Assembly: GCF_009800965.1 (NCBI RefSeq)
Contig: NZ_WUAF01000008.1
Location: 159,474 to 223,473, forward strand
Reading direction: 5' to 3'
DNA: 64,000 nucleotides
DNA from: Cognatazoarcus halotolerans
GTDB taxonomy: Bacteria; Pseudomonadota; Gammaproteobacteria; Burkholderiales; Rhodocyclaceae
The notes under the pieces are model-generated. The model was not told the DNA's origin, ran no database searches, and saw only the letters and a program-made list of their open reading frames with translations. Position 1 is the stretch's first letter. Each line of letters opens with the position of its first letter. A program made the translations under genes and the position numbers. Below, in pieces: positions 36,409 to 45,822 of this stretch.

Positions 36409-39210
36409 ATGAAATCCCTGTCCCGTTTTCGACTCTGCGCCATCTCGTTCGCCCTGTTGTTCAGCGCCCCCGCCATTGCCGCCGGCGACGCGGCGGCCGC
36501 CTCGCGTTTCTACGAGGATGGTCTCGGGCGCTACCAGAAAGGCGACATGCCAGGTGCGATCATTCAACTCAAGAATGCCCTGCAGCAGGACAACAAGATG
36601 CTTGCGGTGCACCTTCTGCTTGGCCAGGCCCTGCTTCAGGACGGTCAGTTGCCCGCCGCCGAGATCGCCCTGCGCGAGGCGCTGAGGCTCGGTGTGAGCG
36701 CATCGGAGGTGGCCATTCCGCTGGGGCGTCTCTATCTGTTGGGTGGCCGTCCGCGAGATCTCCTCGACAAGGTGCCGACCGACCGCTTGCCGCCGCGGGT
36801 GGATGCCGAAGTACAGACCATGCGCGCAGTCGCGCAGGGACAGCTCGCCGACTATCGGGCCTCGGCAAAGAGTTTCGAAAATGCACGGCGCCTAGCGCCC
36901 GGGTCGGCTGCACCGCTGGTGGCCGAGGTGCCGGTACTTCTCGGCCAGGGACGGATCGCCGAGGCGACCGAAAGAGCCGATGCGGCGGTCAAACTCGACG
37001 CGACTTCGGCGGACGCCTGGAACATGCGTGGCTCGGTGGCGCATGCCAAAGGCGATATCGCCGGCGCGCTCGAGGGTTACGGCAAAGCTCTCGAGTTGCA
37101 GTCTTCCCATCTGGACGCCCGGGTTGCGCGAGCGGCCCTGCTGGTCGATCTGAAGCGTCAGGACGAGGCGCTGAAGGATCTTGATTACATCCGGGAGCAC
37201 GTGCGCGGCGAGCCGCGCGCGGCCTATCTCCGTGCCGTCATTGCCGAGCAGCGTGGCGACCGCAAGGCCGCCACCCGGGCCCTCGCCGAAGTCGTCGATC
37301 TGGTCGATTCGGTCGCGCGCGAATGGATTGTCGGACGCGAGCAGATGCTGATGCTCGGTGCCCTGGCGCATTATGGACTTGGCAATCCGTCTCGCGCCAA
37401 GGAATACCTCAACATCCTGGTTGCCCGCTATGGACGGAATCTGGGGGCACGTAAGTTGATGGCACGGGTCTATCTAGATGACAAGGACCCGGTGCGCGCG
37501 CTCTCGATGGTCGAGCCGGTGCTCAAGGCGACGCCACACGACGCCCAGGCGCTCTATCTCTCGGGTGAGGCGAACATGGCTTTGCGGCGCTACGCCACGG
37601 CCAGCGAGCAGCTCGAGGATGCGGCACGACGAGGCGGTGCCGAAACCCGTGCCTTAACCGCGCTCGGCTACGCCCAGCTTGGTGGCGGACGGTCCGAGCA
37701 GGGGGTGGAAACGCTGGAAGCCAGTTTCGCGCAACATCCCGGCGATGCCTCGGTGGGTTTCACGCTCGCCACGCTCTACCTGAAGGGCGGCGAGAAGATG
37801 AAGGCACAAAGGGTTGCCGAGCAACTCGCCGCCGCACACCCCGGGAATCCCGCCATATTGAACTTCCTTGGCGTGATCCGGGGCGGAAGCGGTGATCGCG
37901 TCCGTGCCCGCGAAGCTTATCTGCAGGCACTTCGCATCGAGCCGCGCTTCAAGCCGGCGCTGCTGAACATGGCCCGGCTGGACATGGCCTCGGGGAATTT
38001 CGATACGGCCCGGAAGTCGCTCGAGGGGCTTCTGCAGCATGCACGGAATGATGCCGATGTCCTGTTCGAGCTGGGTGTGCTGGAGCGACACCGCAGACAG
38101 GACGAGGAGGCGCGCAAATGGCTCGAGAAGGCGCGTGCCGCGCGTCCCCGCGATCCGCGGGCCGGTCTCGAGCTCGTCGCTCTGAGCATGGAGAGCGGTC
38201 GAGAGGCGCAGGCGCTGGAGATCGCCCGAAACCTCGCCGCGACGGTGCGCGGTGACGCTCGTGTGTTGGAGACCCTCGGCCGGGTCCAACTCGCGACGGG
38301 CGACACCAGGGGGGCTCGCCAGAGTTTTGTCGAAATGTCGCGACTGTCATCGTCCGATGCCGACACGCTTGTGCGGGCCGGCAACCTTCTGCTTTCGGCA
38401 GGCGCCTTTGAAGACAGTGAATATGCCGGAACGAAGGCAGTCGAGCTGCAACCGGCCGACCAGCAGGCGCTGTTGCTGATCGGCCGAGCTCGACTCGGGC
38501 GGGGGGCGCTAGCCGACGCGGAGAGTGTAGTGAAGCAGATGCGCACCGAGAGCGCGGAGCGCTACCAGTTGGGGGCGGCCGTGGCAGCGGCGGCAGGCCG
38601 CAGCGGCGAGGCCGAGCGCTTGTATCGGGAGGCATTCGCTCGCGCACCGAGCGGCGCCAACCTGGTCGCACTTGCCCGACTGCAGATGGCTACCGGTCAG
38701 GCGTCCGCCGCGTCGGAGCGCATCGAAGCGTGGTTGAAGTTGCACCCCGATGATCTCGCAGTTCTGAGAATCGCGGGGGAGGTCGCCGTACGGGCTAAGC
38801 GGATGCCCGCAGCACGAGCGTACTTCGAGCGGCTCGCCACGCTCAACGGGAATGATGCCGACGCTCATAACAACCTTGCGATGGTGTTGATCTCTCTCGG
38901 CGAGTTTCCAGTTGCTGAGCAGCACGCCAGGCAAGCCTATGCGCTTGCACCAGGTGCTGCGGGCGTACTCGACACGCTGGGCTGGGCGCTCGTGAAGGGT
39001 GGCAAGCCTGAAGAGGGCTTGCGCTTCCTGCGGGACGCGAGACTGAAATCACCCGATGATCCGACGGTGAGGATTCACATCATCGCGGCGCTTGTCGCGG
39101 TCGACCGTCAGGTCGAAGCGCGGAGTGAGCTTGCGGATGCACGGCACGCCGGGATACGGCTGGATGACGTGGACGAGGCGCGAGCAGTCATTGCAAGTAT
39201 CGAAAGGTGA
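36409..39210 (+). CDS. prsT: PEP-CTERM system TPR-repeat protein PrsT
   Basis: Large TPR protein found with exosortase/PEP-CTERM systems, thought to act in export or assembly of exopolysaccharide and sorted proteins. ATG 36409 opens a signal peptide (MKSLSRFRLCAISFALLFSA, cleavage about residue 25) and 933 residues; the frame is open for 810 bases upstream but that part overlaps the MscS gene. The mature protein is nearly all TPR helices with repeated patterns such as YQKGDMPGAIIQLKNALQQD and LLGQALLQDGQLPAAEIALREAL. Many family members are annotated as lipoproteins; no Cys lies at the expected cleavage site here. A PEP-CTERM gene follows after 136 bp. Confidence 0.9.
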   Translation: MKSLSRFRLCAISFALLFSAPAIAAGDAAAASRFYEDGLGRYQKGDMPGAIIQLKNALQQDNKMLAVHLLLGQALLQDGQLPAAEIALREALRLGVSASEVAIPLGRLYLLGGRPRDLLDKVPTDRLPPRVDAEVQTMRAVAQGQLADYRASAKSFENARRLAPGSAAPLVAEVPVLLGQGRIAEATERADAAVKLDATSADAWNMRGSVAHAKGDIAGALEGYGKALELQSSHLDARVARAALLVDLKRQDEALKDLDYIREHVRGEPRAAYLRAVIAEQRGDRKAATRALAEVVDLVDSVAREWIVGREQMLMLGALAHYGLGNPSRAKEYLNILVARYGRNLGARKLMARVYLDDKDPVRALSMVEPVLKATPHDAQALYLSGEANMALRRYATASEQLEDAARRGGAETRALTALGYAQLGGGRSEQGVETLEASFAQHPGDASVGFTLATLYLKGGEKMKAQRVAEQLAAAHPGNPAILNFLGVIRGGSGDRVRAREAYLQALRIEPRFKPALLNMARLDMASGNFDTARKSLEGLLQHARNDADVLFELGVLERHRRQDEEARKWLEKARAARPRDPRAGLELVALSMESGREAQALEIARNLAATVRGDARVLETLGRVQLATGDTRGARQSFVEMSRLSSSDADTLVRAGNLLLSAGAFEDSEYAGTKAVELQPADQQALLLIGRARLGRGALADAESVVKQMRTESAERYQLGAAVAAAAGRSGEAERLYREAFARAPSGANLVALARLQMATGQASAASERIEAWLKLHPDDLAVLRIAGEVAVRAKRMPAARAYFERLATLNGNDADAHNNLAMVLISLGEFPVAEQHARQAYALAPGAAGVLDTLGWALVKGGKPEEGLRFLRDARLKSPDDPTVRIHIIAALVAVDRQVEARSELADARHAGIRLDDVDEARAVIASIER

Positions 39211-39217
39211 GGTTTTG

Positions 39218-39234
39218 TGTCGGTGATTTTGACA
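39218..39234 (+). promoter_or_regulatory. Candidate enhancer element TGTCG-N6-TT-N-ACA (site 2)
   Basis: TGTCGGTGATTTTGACA, with TGTC/GACA ends in inverted orientation, eight bases after the prsT stop codon. It begins 80 bp upstream of the sigma-54-like box of the following PEP-CTERM gene. Invariant positions match the other three copies in the window. Confidence 0.6.
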
Positions 39235-39297
39235 GTGATACGTGGCATGGGTCGGAATTCGTCAAATAAGTTCATGTATTTCAGTGTGTTATGAGTT

Positions 39298-39313
39298 TTG
39301 GCCTGCTATTTGC
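39298..39313 (+). promoter_or_regulatory. Sigma-54-like promoter of the 39-kb PEP-CTERM gene
   Basis: TTGGCCTGCTATTTGC matches the consensus TTGGCAC-N5-TTGC at T1-T2-G3-G4-C5, G8 and the whole -12 element TTGC, with the required 10 bases between GG and GC. The predicted transcript start (about 39325) lies just before the AAGGAGG ribosome-binding site (39334-39340). Confidence 0.65.
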
Positions 39314-39346
39314 GTTGGCTCGATCAATAAGACAAGGAGGTCAGAA

Positions 39347-40282
39347 ATGAATAAATTTGGTGTACTCGCGATATTGGCCGCGGGCGCCTTGCTCGGCGGG
39401 AACGCCCAGGCGGCCTTCAGTTTCGGCTCGGGGGTCAGCTGTACCGCCTGCGGGACAGGGGGTAATTCGGCGTCGGACAACAACACCCAGTCCATCAGCG
39501 GCACGGCGACCGGCACGTCTTCGCCGACCATCACCGTCAAGGCGACGGGTTGGTCGAATACCGGCGGGTCGTATGCTCAGGACGTCGCAAGCGGCTCGAT
39601 TCAGCAGGCCTATGTGTCCACCTGGGGTTCGAGCGGTCTCGGGCTCAAGAACGATGATGCATACAGCAGTGGCTCGGATTTCGACAAGACCGAAGGCTCC
39701 AGCCCTGAACATGCCATCGATAATGACGGTCGTTTCGACATGGTCATGCTGGATTTCGGCAGCTCGTTGATCCAGCTCGAGAGTGTCACGATCGGTTGGT
39801 CCCAGTATGGTGCCGATATCAGCGTGCTTGCCTTTACCGGAGTCGGCACGCCGGCCTTGAGCGGCATAACGGATTGGTCCAGCCTGACGACTTCGGGATG
39901 GACGGTCGTCGGCAACTACGAGAAATCGGGTAATGGTGGTGTAAGCGTCAATGGTGCCAACATCGCTTCGAGTTACTGGCTGATCGGGGCTTACAATCCG
40001 GTGTTCGCTTCCAGCGCACTCGAGACAGTGGGGAACCCGGACAGCGGCTGTACCCGTGATTCGAGCGGAATATGCATGAACGGGTGGGTTAATTCGGGTA
40101 CCAAGTGGAAGAACTACACCAACAACAACGACTATTTCAAGCTCGCCGCCGTTTCAGGCAGTCTTTATGCCCCGCCACCGCCGTCGTCCAGCACTGGCGT
40201 TCCCGAACCCGGCTCACTGGCGCTTGCCGGCCTCGCGTTGGCAGGGCTGTTCGGATCGCGGCGCTTCAAGCGTAACGGATAA
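39347..40282 (+). CDS. PEP-CTERM exosortase-sorted surface protein
   Basis: ATG 39347 behind a perfect AAGGAGG gives 311 residues with a signal peptide (about 1-23, ending NAQA). The body is Gly/Ser/Thr/Asn-rich with four cysteines in two close pairs (SCTACG near the N-terminus; CTRDSSGIC near residue 240), suggesting disulfides. A short Pro/Ser linker (YAPPPPSSSTG) leads to the sorting signal VPEPGSLALAGLALAGLFGS and a basic end (RRFKRNG). The pattern resembles exosortase-dependent proteins of the XDP1 kind, but that placement is uncertain. A strong terminator follows. Confidence 0.9.
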   Translation: MNKFGVLAILAAGALLGGNAQAAFSFGSGVSCTACGTGGNSASDNNTQSISGTATGTSSPTITVKATGWSNTGGSYAQDVASGSIQQAYVSTWGSSGLGLKNDDAYSSGSDFDKTEGSSPEHAIDNDGRFDMVMLDFGSSLIQLESVTIGWSQYGADISVLAFTGVGTPALSGITDWSSLTTSGWTVVGNYEKSGNGGVSVNGANIASSYWLIGAYNPVFASSALETVGNPDSGCTRDSSGICMNGWVNSGTKWKNYTNNNDYFKLAAVSGSLYAPPPPSSSTGVPEPGSLALAGLALAGLFGSRRFKRNG

Positions 40283-40310
40283 CGAAGAAACCTTAAGGGG
40301 TTCTTCTCAG

Positions 40311-40336
40311 CGGCGCCTCCGGGCGCCGTTTTTTTT
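40311..40336 (+). terminator. Rho-independent terminator of the PEP-CTERM gene
   Basis: Stem CGGCGCC (40311-40317) with GGCGCCG (40322-40328), 4-base loop, then eight T (40329-40336). It lies 28 bp after the stop codon and just before the end of the convergent ABC exporter gene (40355). Confidence 0.95.
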
Positions 40337-40354
40337 GCGCACGGGTTTCGTCAC

Positions 40355-42190
40355 TCAGACCGGCGTTGCGGGCAGCGCGTTGCTGTCGGGTTCGTTTGCC
40401 TCTTCCTGCTGCTGAAGTGCCCACATCTGGGCATAGGCGCCGTCTTGCGCGAGAAGCTGGTTGTGGCGGCCGCGTTCGACGATGCGGCCCTGGTCGAGCA
40501 CCAGGATTTCGTCTGCGTTCATGACGGTCGACAGGCGGTGGGCGATGACCAGTGCAGTGCGCCCTTCGGCAGCTGCTTCGAGTTGGGCCTGGATGGCCTT
40601 TTCGGTTTTCGAGTCGAGCGCCGACGTGGCCTCGTCGAAAATCAGTACGGCTGGGTTCTTGAGCAACGCGCGGGCGATTGCGACGCGTTGCTTCTCACCG
40701 CCGGAGAGCTTGAGGCCGCGCTCGCCGACGCGCGTCTCGTAGCCGTCCGGGAGGCGTTCGATGAAGGCTTCCAGTTGGGCCGCGCGGGCGGCCGCCTCGA
40801 CCTCTTCGCGGCTGGCGTCGGGGCGGCCGTACTGGATGTTGTAGAGCAGCGTGTCGTTGAACAGCACGGTGTCCTGCGGCACGATGCCGATCGCCGCGCG
40901 CAGGCTGGCCTGGGTGAGCTGGCGGATGTCGCTGCCATTGACCCGCACCGCCCCCTGCTGGACATCGTAGAAGCGGTACAGCAGCCGCGCCAGCGTCGAC
41001 TTTCCCGAGCCGGAGTGGCCGACCACTGCCACCGTCCGCCCCGCTGGAATCTCGAAGTCGACTTCGAACAGGATGGCGCGCTTGGGATCGTACGAGAAGC
41101 CGACCTTCTCGAAGCGCACCGAGGCAGGACCGGGCAGCAGGGTCTGCGCATCAGGCGCGTCGTCGATCTCCTTGTTGGATTTCATGAGTCCGAACATGCG
41201 CTCGATGTCGGTCAGGGCCTGGCGGATCTCGCGGTACAGCACGCCGAGGAAGTTGAGCGGGATGTAGAGCTGGATCAGGAAGGCATTGACCAGAACGATG
41301 TCGCCGATGGTCATCGCGCCGCTGGCCACGCGGCTTGAGGCCTGCCACATCATCGCGGTGACGGCCACCGCGATGATCGCGGCCTGGCCGATGTTGAGCA
41401 GGGACAGCGAGGTCTGGTTGCGGATCTGGGCCGTGGCCCACTTTTCGAGTTGCTCGTCGTAGCGCCGCGCCTCGTACTCCTCGTTGTTGAAATACTTGAC
41501 CGTCTCGAAGTTGATCAGGCTGTCGATCGCCCGCGCGTTGGCGGCGGAATCGAGCTCGTTGGCCTGGCGGCGCAGCGCGGTGCGCCAGTTGGTGACCTTG
41601 ACGGTGAAGACGATGTAGAAGGAGAGCGCGGCCAGGGTGATCAGCGCAAATACGGCATCGTAGTTGTAGAGCAGGATGCCGATCACCAGCCCGATCTCGA
41701 TCAGCGTCGGCAGGATGCTGTAGAGCGTGTAGCTGATCAGCGAGCCGATCGAGCGGGTGCCGCGCTCGATGTCGCGGGTCAGTCCGCCGGTCTGGCGTTC
41801 GAGATGGAAGCGTAGTGAGAGTGCGTGCAGATGGCGGAACACCTGCAGCGATATGCGCCGCACCGCCTGCTGGGTGACCCGGGCAAAGACGAATTCGCGC
41901 AGTTCGGTGAACAGCGAGGTGGAAAAGCGCAGCACGCCGTAGGCTAGCAGCAGTGCCGCCGGCACGACGATGAAGGCTTCCTGCTTGGTGAGCGAGAGTG
42001 CGTCGATGAGGTGCTTGAAGATGACCGGCACCGTGACGTTGGCGCCCTTGGCTGCGATGAGGCAGGACAGCGCAAAGACGACCCTGAGCTTGTAGGCCCA
42101 GATGTAGGGAATCAGGGTCTTGAGGGTGTCCCAGTCATGGCGTGGGCCGGTTTCCGGGGCGGGCAGGGCTGTGGCTGAGGAGCGGCGCAT
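40355..42190 (-). CDS. Atm1-type ABC transporter (fused permease and ATPase)
   Basis: Inner-membrane half-transporter of the Atm1/heavy-metal exporter group, expected to homodimerise and export glutathione-conjugated metals or sulfur compounds. The 611 residues have six transmembrane helices (about 25-325), the family segment FNNEEYEARRYDEQL, and a nucleotide-binding domain (about 350-590) with Walker A GHSGSGKST, Q-loop VPQDTVLF, signature LSGGEKQR and Walker B VLIFDEATSALD. The Atm1 placement rests on overall resemblance; MsbA-like lipid export is the alternative. Confidence 0.9.
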   Translation of the reverse strand: MRRSSATALPAPETGPRHDWDTLKTLIPYIWAYKLRVVFALSCLIAAKGANVTVPVIFKHLIDALSLTKQEAFIVVPAALLLAYGVLRFSTSLFTELREFVFARVTQQAVRRISLQVFRHLHALSLRFHLERQTGGLTRDIERGTRSIGSLISYTLYSILPTLIEIGLVIGILLYNYDAVFALITLAALSFYIVFTVKVTNWRTALRRQANELDSAANARAIDSLINFETVKYFNNEEYEARRYDEQLEKWATAQIRNQTSLSLLNIGQAAIIAVAVTAMMWQASSRVASGAMTIGDIVLVNAFLIQLYIPLNFLGVLYREIRQALTDIERMFGLMKSNKEIDDAPDAQTLLPGPASVRFEKVGFSYDPKRAILFEVDFEIPAGRTVAVVGHSGSGKSTLARLLYRFYDVQQGAVRVNGSDIRQLTQASLRAAIGIVPQDTVLFNDTLLYNIQYGRPDASREEVEAAARAAQLEAFIERLPDGYETRVGERGLKLSGGEKQRVAIARALLKNPAVLIFDEATSALDSKTEKAIQAQLEAAAEGRTALVIAHRLSTVMNADEILVLDQGRIVERGRHNQLLAQDGAYAQMWALQQQEEANEPDSNALPATPV

Positions 42191-42277
42191 TTTCCGGGGG
42201 CTTCAGGGGTGAGCGGTGTTGAAGGATGGAGGTGGTTGTGCTGTGGCGATCCCGCTCACGGCCTTTCCGCGCATGGT

Positions 42278-42907
42278 TCAGCGTACAAAGGCCAGGCGCG
42301 CGGCGAGTGCAATGAACACCCCGCCGGTTACGCGATCAAGCCAGGGCGCGATGCGCGGCCGGCGGGCCAGCAGACGGCCGAGACTGCCTGCCGCGAAGGC
42401 GAAAAGACCGAACACGACAATGGTCTGCACGATGAAAACCAGACCGAGCTGCACCATCTGCAGGCTCAGGTGGCCGAGTTCGGGCTTGAGGAATTGTGGC
42501 ATGAAGGCCAGGAAAAACAGGGCCACCTTGGGGTTGATCGCGTTGGCGATGAAGCCCCGGCGAAGATAGCGCAGCCACGGCTCGGTTGCGCGCGCGGCGT
42601 CCGCGGCCTTCAGCGTCGCGCCGGGACTCCTGAGGGCCTGGATGCCGAGCCATAGCAGGTAGAGCGAGCCCGCCAGCTTGAGCGCAAGGAAGAGCCGGGG
42701 CGATGAGGCGATTACCGCGCTGACCCCCAGCGTGGCCCACAGAATGTGCGTCACGCAGCCGAGCGCGCAGCCAAGCGCAATGCCGAAACCCGCCGATCGT
42801 CCCCGCGAGAGGCTCTGCGACAGGACCATGAGGTTGTCCGGCCCCGGCGCGAAGGTGATGACGAGGGAAATGCCCAGGAAGGCGAAGAGGGTTTCGGCGG
42901 GGAGCAT
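42278..42907 (-). CDS. LysE/RhtB-family amino-acid exporter
   Basis: Inner-membrane exporter of 209 residues with about six hydrophobic helices. The N-terminal region FLGISLVITFAPGPDNLMVL carries the family PGPD/N motif after helix 1, and RYLRRGFIANAINPKVALFF is the conserved central segment. It resembles the RhtB (threonine/homoserine) branch. Substrate unknown. It is separated from the ABC exporter by 87 bp on the same strand. Confidence 0.92.
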   Translation of the reverse strand: MLPAETLFAFLGISLVITFAPGPDNLMVLSQSLSRGRSAGFGIALGCALGCVTHILWATLGVSAVIASSPRLFLALKLAGSLYLLWLGIQALRSPGATLKAADAARATEPWLRYLRRGFIANAINPKVALFFLAFMPQFLKPELGHLSLQMVQLGLVFIVQTIVVFGLFAFAAGSLGRLLARRPRIAPWLDRVTGGVFIALAARLAFVR

Positions 42908-43063
42908 GGGCGGTCCGGAGGTCTGAAGTCTCGATTCTTGGCGTGCGAGGTGCGAAGGTCAAGCGCACCGACCGGCCAGGTGCGCGCCGCGGCGCAGAGG
43001 CGGGCTGTCGCACCATGCCGCTTTCCGTGATAATCCGGCTCGTCTACCCAAGCGGGAGTTGCC

Positions 43064-43680
43064 ATGAGGAGCGAATCGCGCCTCCAAGTCTTCCTGCTCG
43101 CGATCGTGATCGCGGCGCTGGCAATTTCGGCCGTGTCGCCGGCCGATCGGGTCACCTGGCTCATGGAGGTGTTGCCGGTGATGGTCGCGATCCCACTGCT
43201 GTTCGCCACCCGCTCCGGCTTCCCGCTGACGCCGCTGCTCTACATCCTGATCGCGGTGCATGCACTCGTATTGATAGTGGGTGGAACCTATACCTATGCT
43301 CATGTGCCTGCCGGCTTCTGGCTGCAGGACATGTTCGGTTTCGAGCGCAACCCGTATGACCGGGTCGGCCATTTTTTCCAGGGCTTCGTGCCGGCGCTGG
43401 TGGCCCGCGAAATCCTCCTGCGAAAGCACGTGCTGGGCAAGGGTGGCTGGCTGTTCTCCTGGTCTGCTGCGTATGCCTGGCCATCTCTGCCGTGTATGAG
43501 CTCATCGAATGGGGCGCCGCGGTGGCGATGGGGCAGGGGGCGGTCGAGTTTCTCGGCACCCAGGGCGACCCTTGGGATACCCAGTCCGACATGGCGATGG
43601 CGCTGATCGGTGCGATTACCGCGCTGCTCGCGCTGACGCGCCTGCACGACCGCCAGCTGGAAGCGCTGCGAGTGCGTTGA
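43064..43680 (+). pseudogene. DUF2238 membrane protein disrupted by a one-base frameshift
   Basis: The first 131 codons (MRSESRLQVFLLAIVIAALA onward, to GKGGWLF) match the DUF2238/YjdF-like inner-membrane family. At about 43457-43459 the frame breaks: the same frame continues as a Trp/Arg-rich nonsense tail ending at 43606. The family sequence resumes one frame over from 43459 (LVCCVCLAISAVYELIEWGA, FLGTQGDPWDTQSDM, LHDRQLEA) and ends at TGA 43678-43680. Adding one base in the run TCC at 43457-43459 restores a protein of about 205 residues. The restored stop overlaps the next gene's ATG (TGATG), which supports the second frame as the original one. Either a true mutation or a sequencing error. 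Confidence 0.85.
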
Positions 43681-45239
43681 TGAGCTACGTCGACGGGCAG
43701 ATCATCTTTGCCATGCTGCTTGCGCTACCGCTGTCGGCCGCGCTGGGGTGGTCGGTCGCTGGTGTCTACCGGCGGCGCATGCTGAAGCTGATGCGTGCTC
43801 TGGCGCCGGCGGCCCGCGACGGCGGGCCCGATCGTCATGCCCCGACGCGCTTGTCGCCCCGGCCGCCGGCCAATTCGCTCATCGATTTCGCCTGCAACCG
43901 CCGCATGACATTCCGGCTGTCGGTCGTTCTCTGCGCGATCTCGGTGGCGGTCGGACTGAGCCTGGCGTGGTTCGAACTGAGCTTCGTCTACCCGGAGGGC
44001 GGTTATGGTCCGCGCAAGCTGCTGGTGATGACGCTGCTCGAGAGCTGGCCGGCAGTACCCGCGCTGGGTCTGTTGTGGCGCTGGTCGCTGCGCCGCACCG
44101 CGCTTGCCGTGCTGGCCTACATGCTGGCGATCACCGCACTGGTGATGGTGAGCTCCACCGAGCGCCAGTCCGTGGTGACGGTATTCCTGTGGCTGCTGGG
44201 GAGCACCGTGGTGCCGCTGGTCGCGCTGGTGACGCTGGCCAGCAGCGGCCGCATCCGCGCAGTCTCCCCCTTCCTTTTTCCAGTGTGTGCAAGTCTCATG
44301 GCGGCCTCGATGCTCGCCCTTGAGTGGCTCGCGCAGAGTGTCGACGCCCCTCCGCAGGCGCTGCTCTCGGTTGTCGATGCGATCGGTGCGATACCGGCCA
44401 TTGCGCTTTTCGCGCTGCTGCCGTGGCTGGCGGTCGGCTGGCCACTCGCCGGCCTTGCGCGCTGGCTCGCCAGGCGGTATTGCGACAAGCGTTTTTCCGA
44501 GCTGGGCTACCTGTTCGGGGTGTTCTGGCTGGTCGTGCTCATTGCTCATGCTCTGCCGGCAACGCACTCGCGGATCGGGCTCGGCGCATTTGCCGAGCTG
44601 CTGGCGTGGTTGTGGATTCCCGTGGGTCTGTCGCTGGCGGGAGGCTGGCTCAGGCCGCCGGCCGACCCACCCACGCTGCTGGTATTGCGAGTGTTCCGGC
44701 GCGATGCCGAGGTGGCGGCCTTGTTCGATGCGGTGGTCGAGCGCTGGCGTCAGACCGGCAACACGGTGATGATCGCCGGCACCGATCTGGTGAGCCATAC
44801 CGTAGATCCGGACGACATCTTCGCTTTTCTTTCGCGCCGCCTCGCCGAGCGCTTCATCGACACACCTGCGGCGGTCACCGCGCGCGTCGGCAACTTCGAC
44901 CTGGCCGCCGATCCTGATGGTCGTTTCAGGGTGAACGAATGCTACTGCACCGACGACACCTGGCAGGCGGCGCTGGACGCGCTGGTGGGCCAGGCGCATG
45001 TCGTACTCATGGATCTGCGCGGCTTCGCGGCTGCGAACCAGGGCTGCCGCTTCGAACTGGGCGTGCTCGCGGCGGCAAAAGGCTTGGTGCGTGTGGTCGT
45101 GCTGCACGATGCGCTCACCGACCGCGCCGTTGCGGAGGAAGAAACCAGGGCCGCACCGCCAGGGCGATTTGCGTGGATCGATGCGACCGTGCTCGACCGG
45201 CGCTGCCGCGAACGGATTCTCGCGGCGCTGCTGGGCTAG
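43680..45239 (+). CDS. Polytopic membrane protein with a C-terminal TIR/SLOG-like cytoplasmic domain
   Basis: No named family recognised. ATG 43680 overlaps the stop of the preceding DUF2238 gene; 519 residues. Roughly eight hydrophobic segments occupy residues 5-25 and 78-335. From about residue 338 a soluble domain begins: strand LLVLRVF, helix [19 protein letters not shown], strand NTVMIAGTD, then [10 protein letters not shown], the motif [14 protein letters not shown] and strand VRVVVLHD. Alternating strands and helices with the Glu of RFEL in a helix resemble TIR or SLOG/deoxyribosyltransferase-like folds, in which a Glu can be catalytic. This is inference from pattern. The stop codon overlaps that of convergent ruvC by two bases. 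Confidence 0.7.
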   Translation: MSYVDGQIIFAMLLALPLSAALGWSVAGVYRRRMLKLMRALAPAARDGGPDRHAPTRLSPRPPANSLIDFACNRRMTFRLSVVLCAISVAVGLSLAWFELSFVYPEGGYGPRKLLVMTLLESWPAVPALGLLWRWSLRRTALAVLAYMLAITALVMVSSTERQSVVTVFLWLLGSTVVPLVALVTLASSGRIRAVSPFLFPVCASLMAASMLALEWLAQSVDAPPQALLSVVDAIGAIPAIALFALLPWLAVGWPLAGLARWLARRYCDKRFSELGYLFGVFWLVVLIAHALPATHSRIGLGAFAELLAWLWIPVGLSLAGGWLRPPADPPTLLVLRVFRRDAEVAALFDAVVERWRQTGNTVMIAGTDLVSHTVDPDDIFAFLSRRLAERFIDTPAAVTARVGNFDLAADPDGRFRVNECYCTDDTWQAALDALVGQAHVVLMDLRGFAAANQGCRFELGVLAAAKGLVRVVVLHDALTDRAVAEEETRAAPPGRFAWIDATVLDRRCRERILAALLG

Positions 45240-45799
45240 ATCGAGGCGAGCCGTCGTCCGGCCCGGCGGCGCCCGTGGGCCGGCAGGCCGGCCCCGTCGG
45301 TGGCGCTGTTGGCATGGCAGATCGCGCAGGCCAGCGCGTCCGCAGCATCGGGGCCGGGCAACTGGTCGAGGCAGAGCAGGCGCTGCACCATGTGCTGGAC
45401 CTGCTCCTTGCGCGCCTTGCCGTAGCCGACCACCGCTTGCTTGATCTGCAGCGCGGTGTATTCCGACATCGGGACCTCGCACGAGACCGCGCCGCAGATC
45501 ACCGCCCCGCGCGCCTGGCCAAGCAGCAGGGTGGATTGCGGATTGACATTGACGAAGACGATCTCGACCGCTGCCTGGTCGGGCTGGTAGGTGGTGACGA
45601 CCTCGCGCACGCCGTCGAGCAGCGTCTTGAGGCGCCCCGGCAATGCACCGTCACGGGTCTTGATGGTGCCGCTGGCGACATAGCGCAGCTGGCTGCCAAG
45701 CTTGTCGATCACGCCGAAGCCGGTGATGCGCAGCCCCGGATCGAGTCCGAGGATGCGCGTGGCGACGACGCTGGAGGCGGAAGGGCCCAGTGGATGCAT
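45236..45799 (-). CDS. ruvC: Crossover junction endodeoxyribonuclease RuvC
   Basis: Holliday-junction resolvase, 187 residues. The RNase-H fold carries its acidic residues in [16 protein letters not shown] (Asp), [20 protein letters not shown] (Glu) and [14 protein letters not shown] (Asp pair). The N-terminus has about 12 extra residues before RILGLDPG; no better start codon was found. It follows a DMT transporter gene by 23 bp and is not followed by ruvAB, an atypical setting. Confidence 0.95.
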   Translation of the reverse strand: MHPLGPSASSVVATRILGLDPGLRITGFGVIDKLGSQLRYVASGTIKTRDGALPGRLKTLLDGVREVVTTYQPDQAAVEIVFVNVNPQSTLLLGQARGAVICGAVSCEVPMSEYTALQIKQAVVGYGKARKEQVQHMVQRLLCLDQLPGPDAADALACAICHANSATDGAGLPAHGRRRAGRRLASI

Positions 45800-45822
45800 G
45801 GCCGGATTCTACGGGAGGCGGC

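Noticed and set aside
43725..45482. 585-codon reverse-strand open frame
   Set aside because: Gln/Arg/His-rich antisense shadow of the membrane protein and of ruvC; GC-rich codon use leaves few stops.
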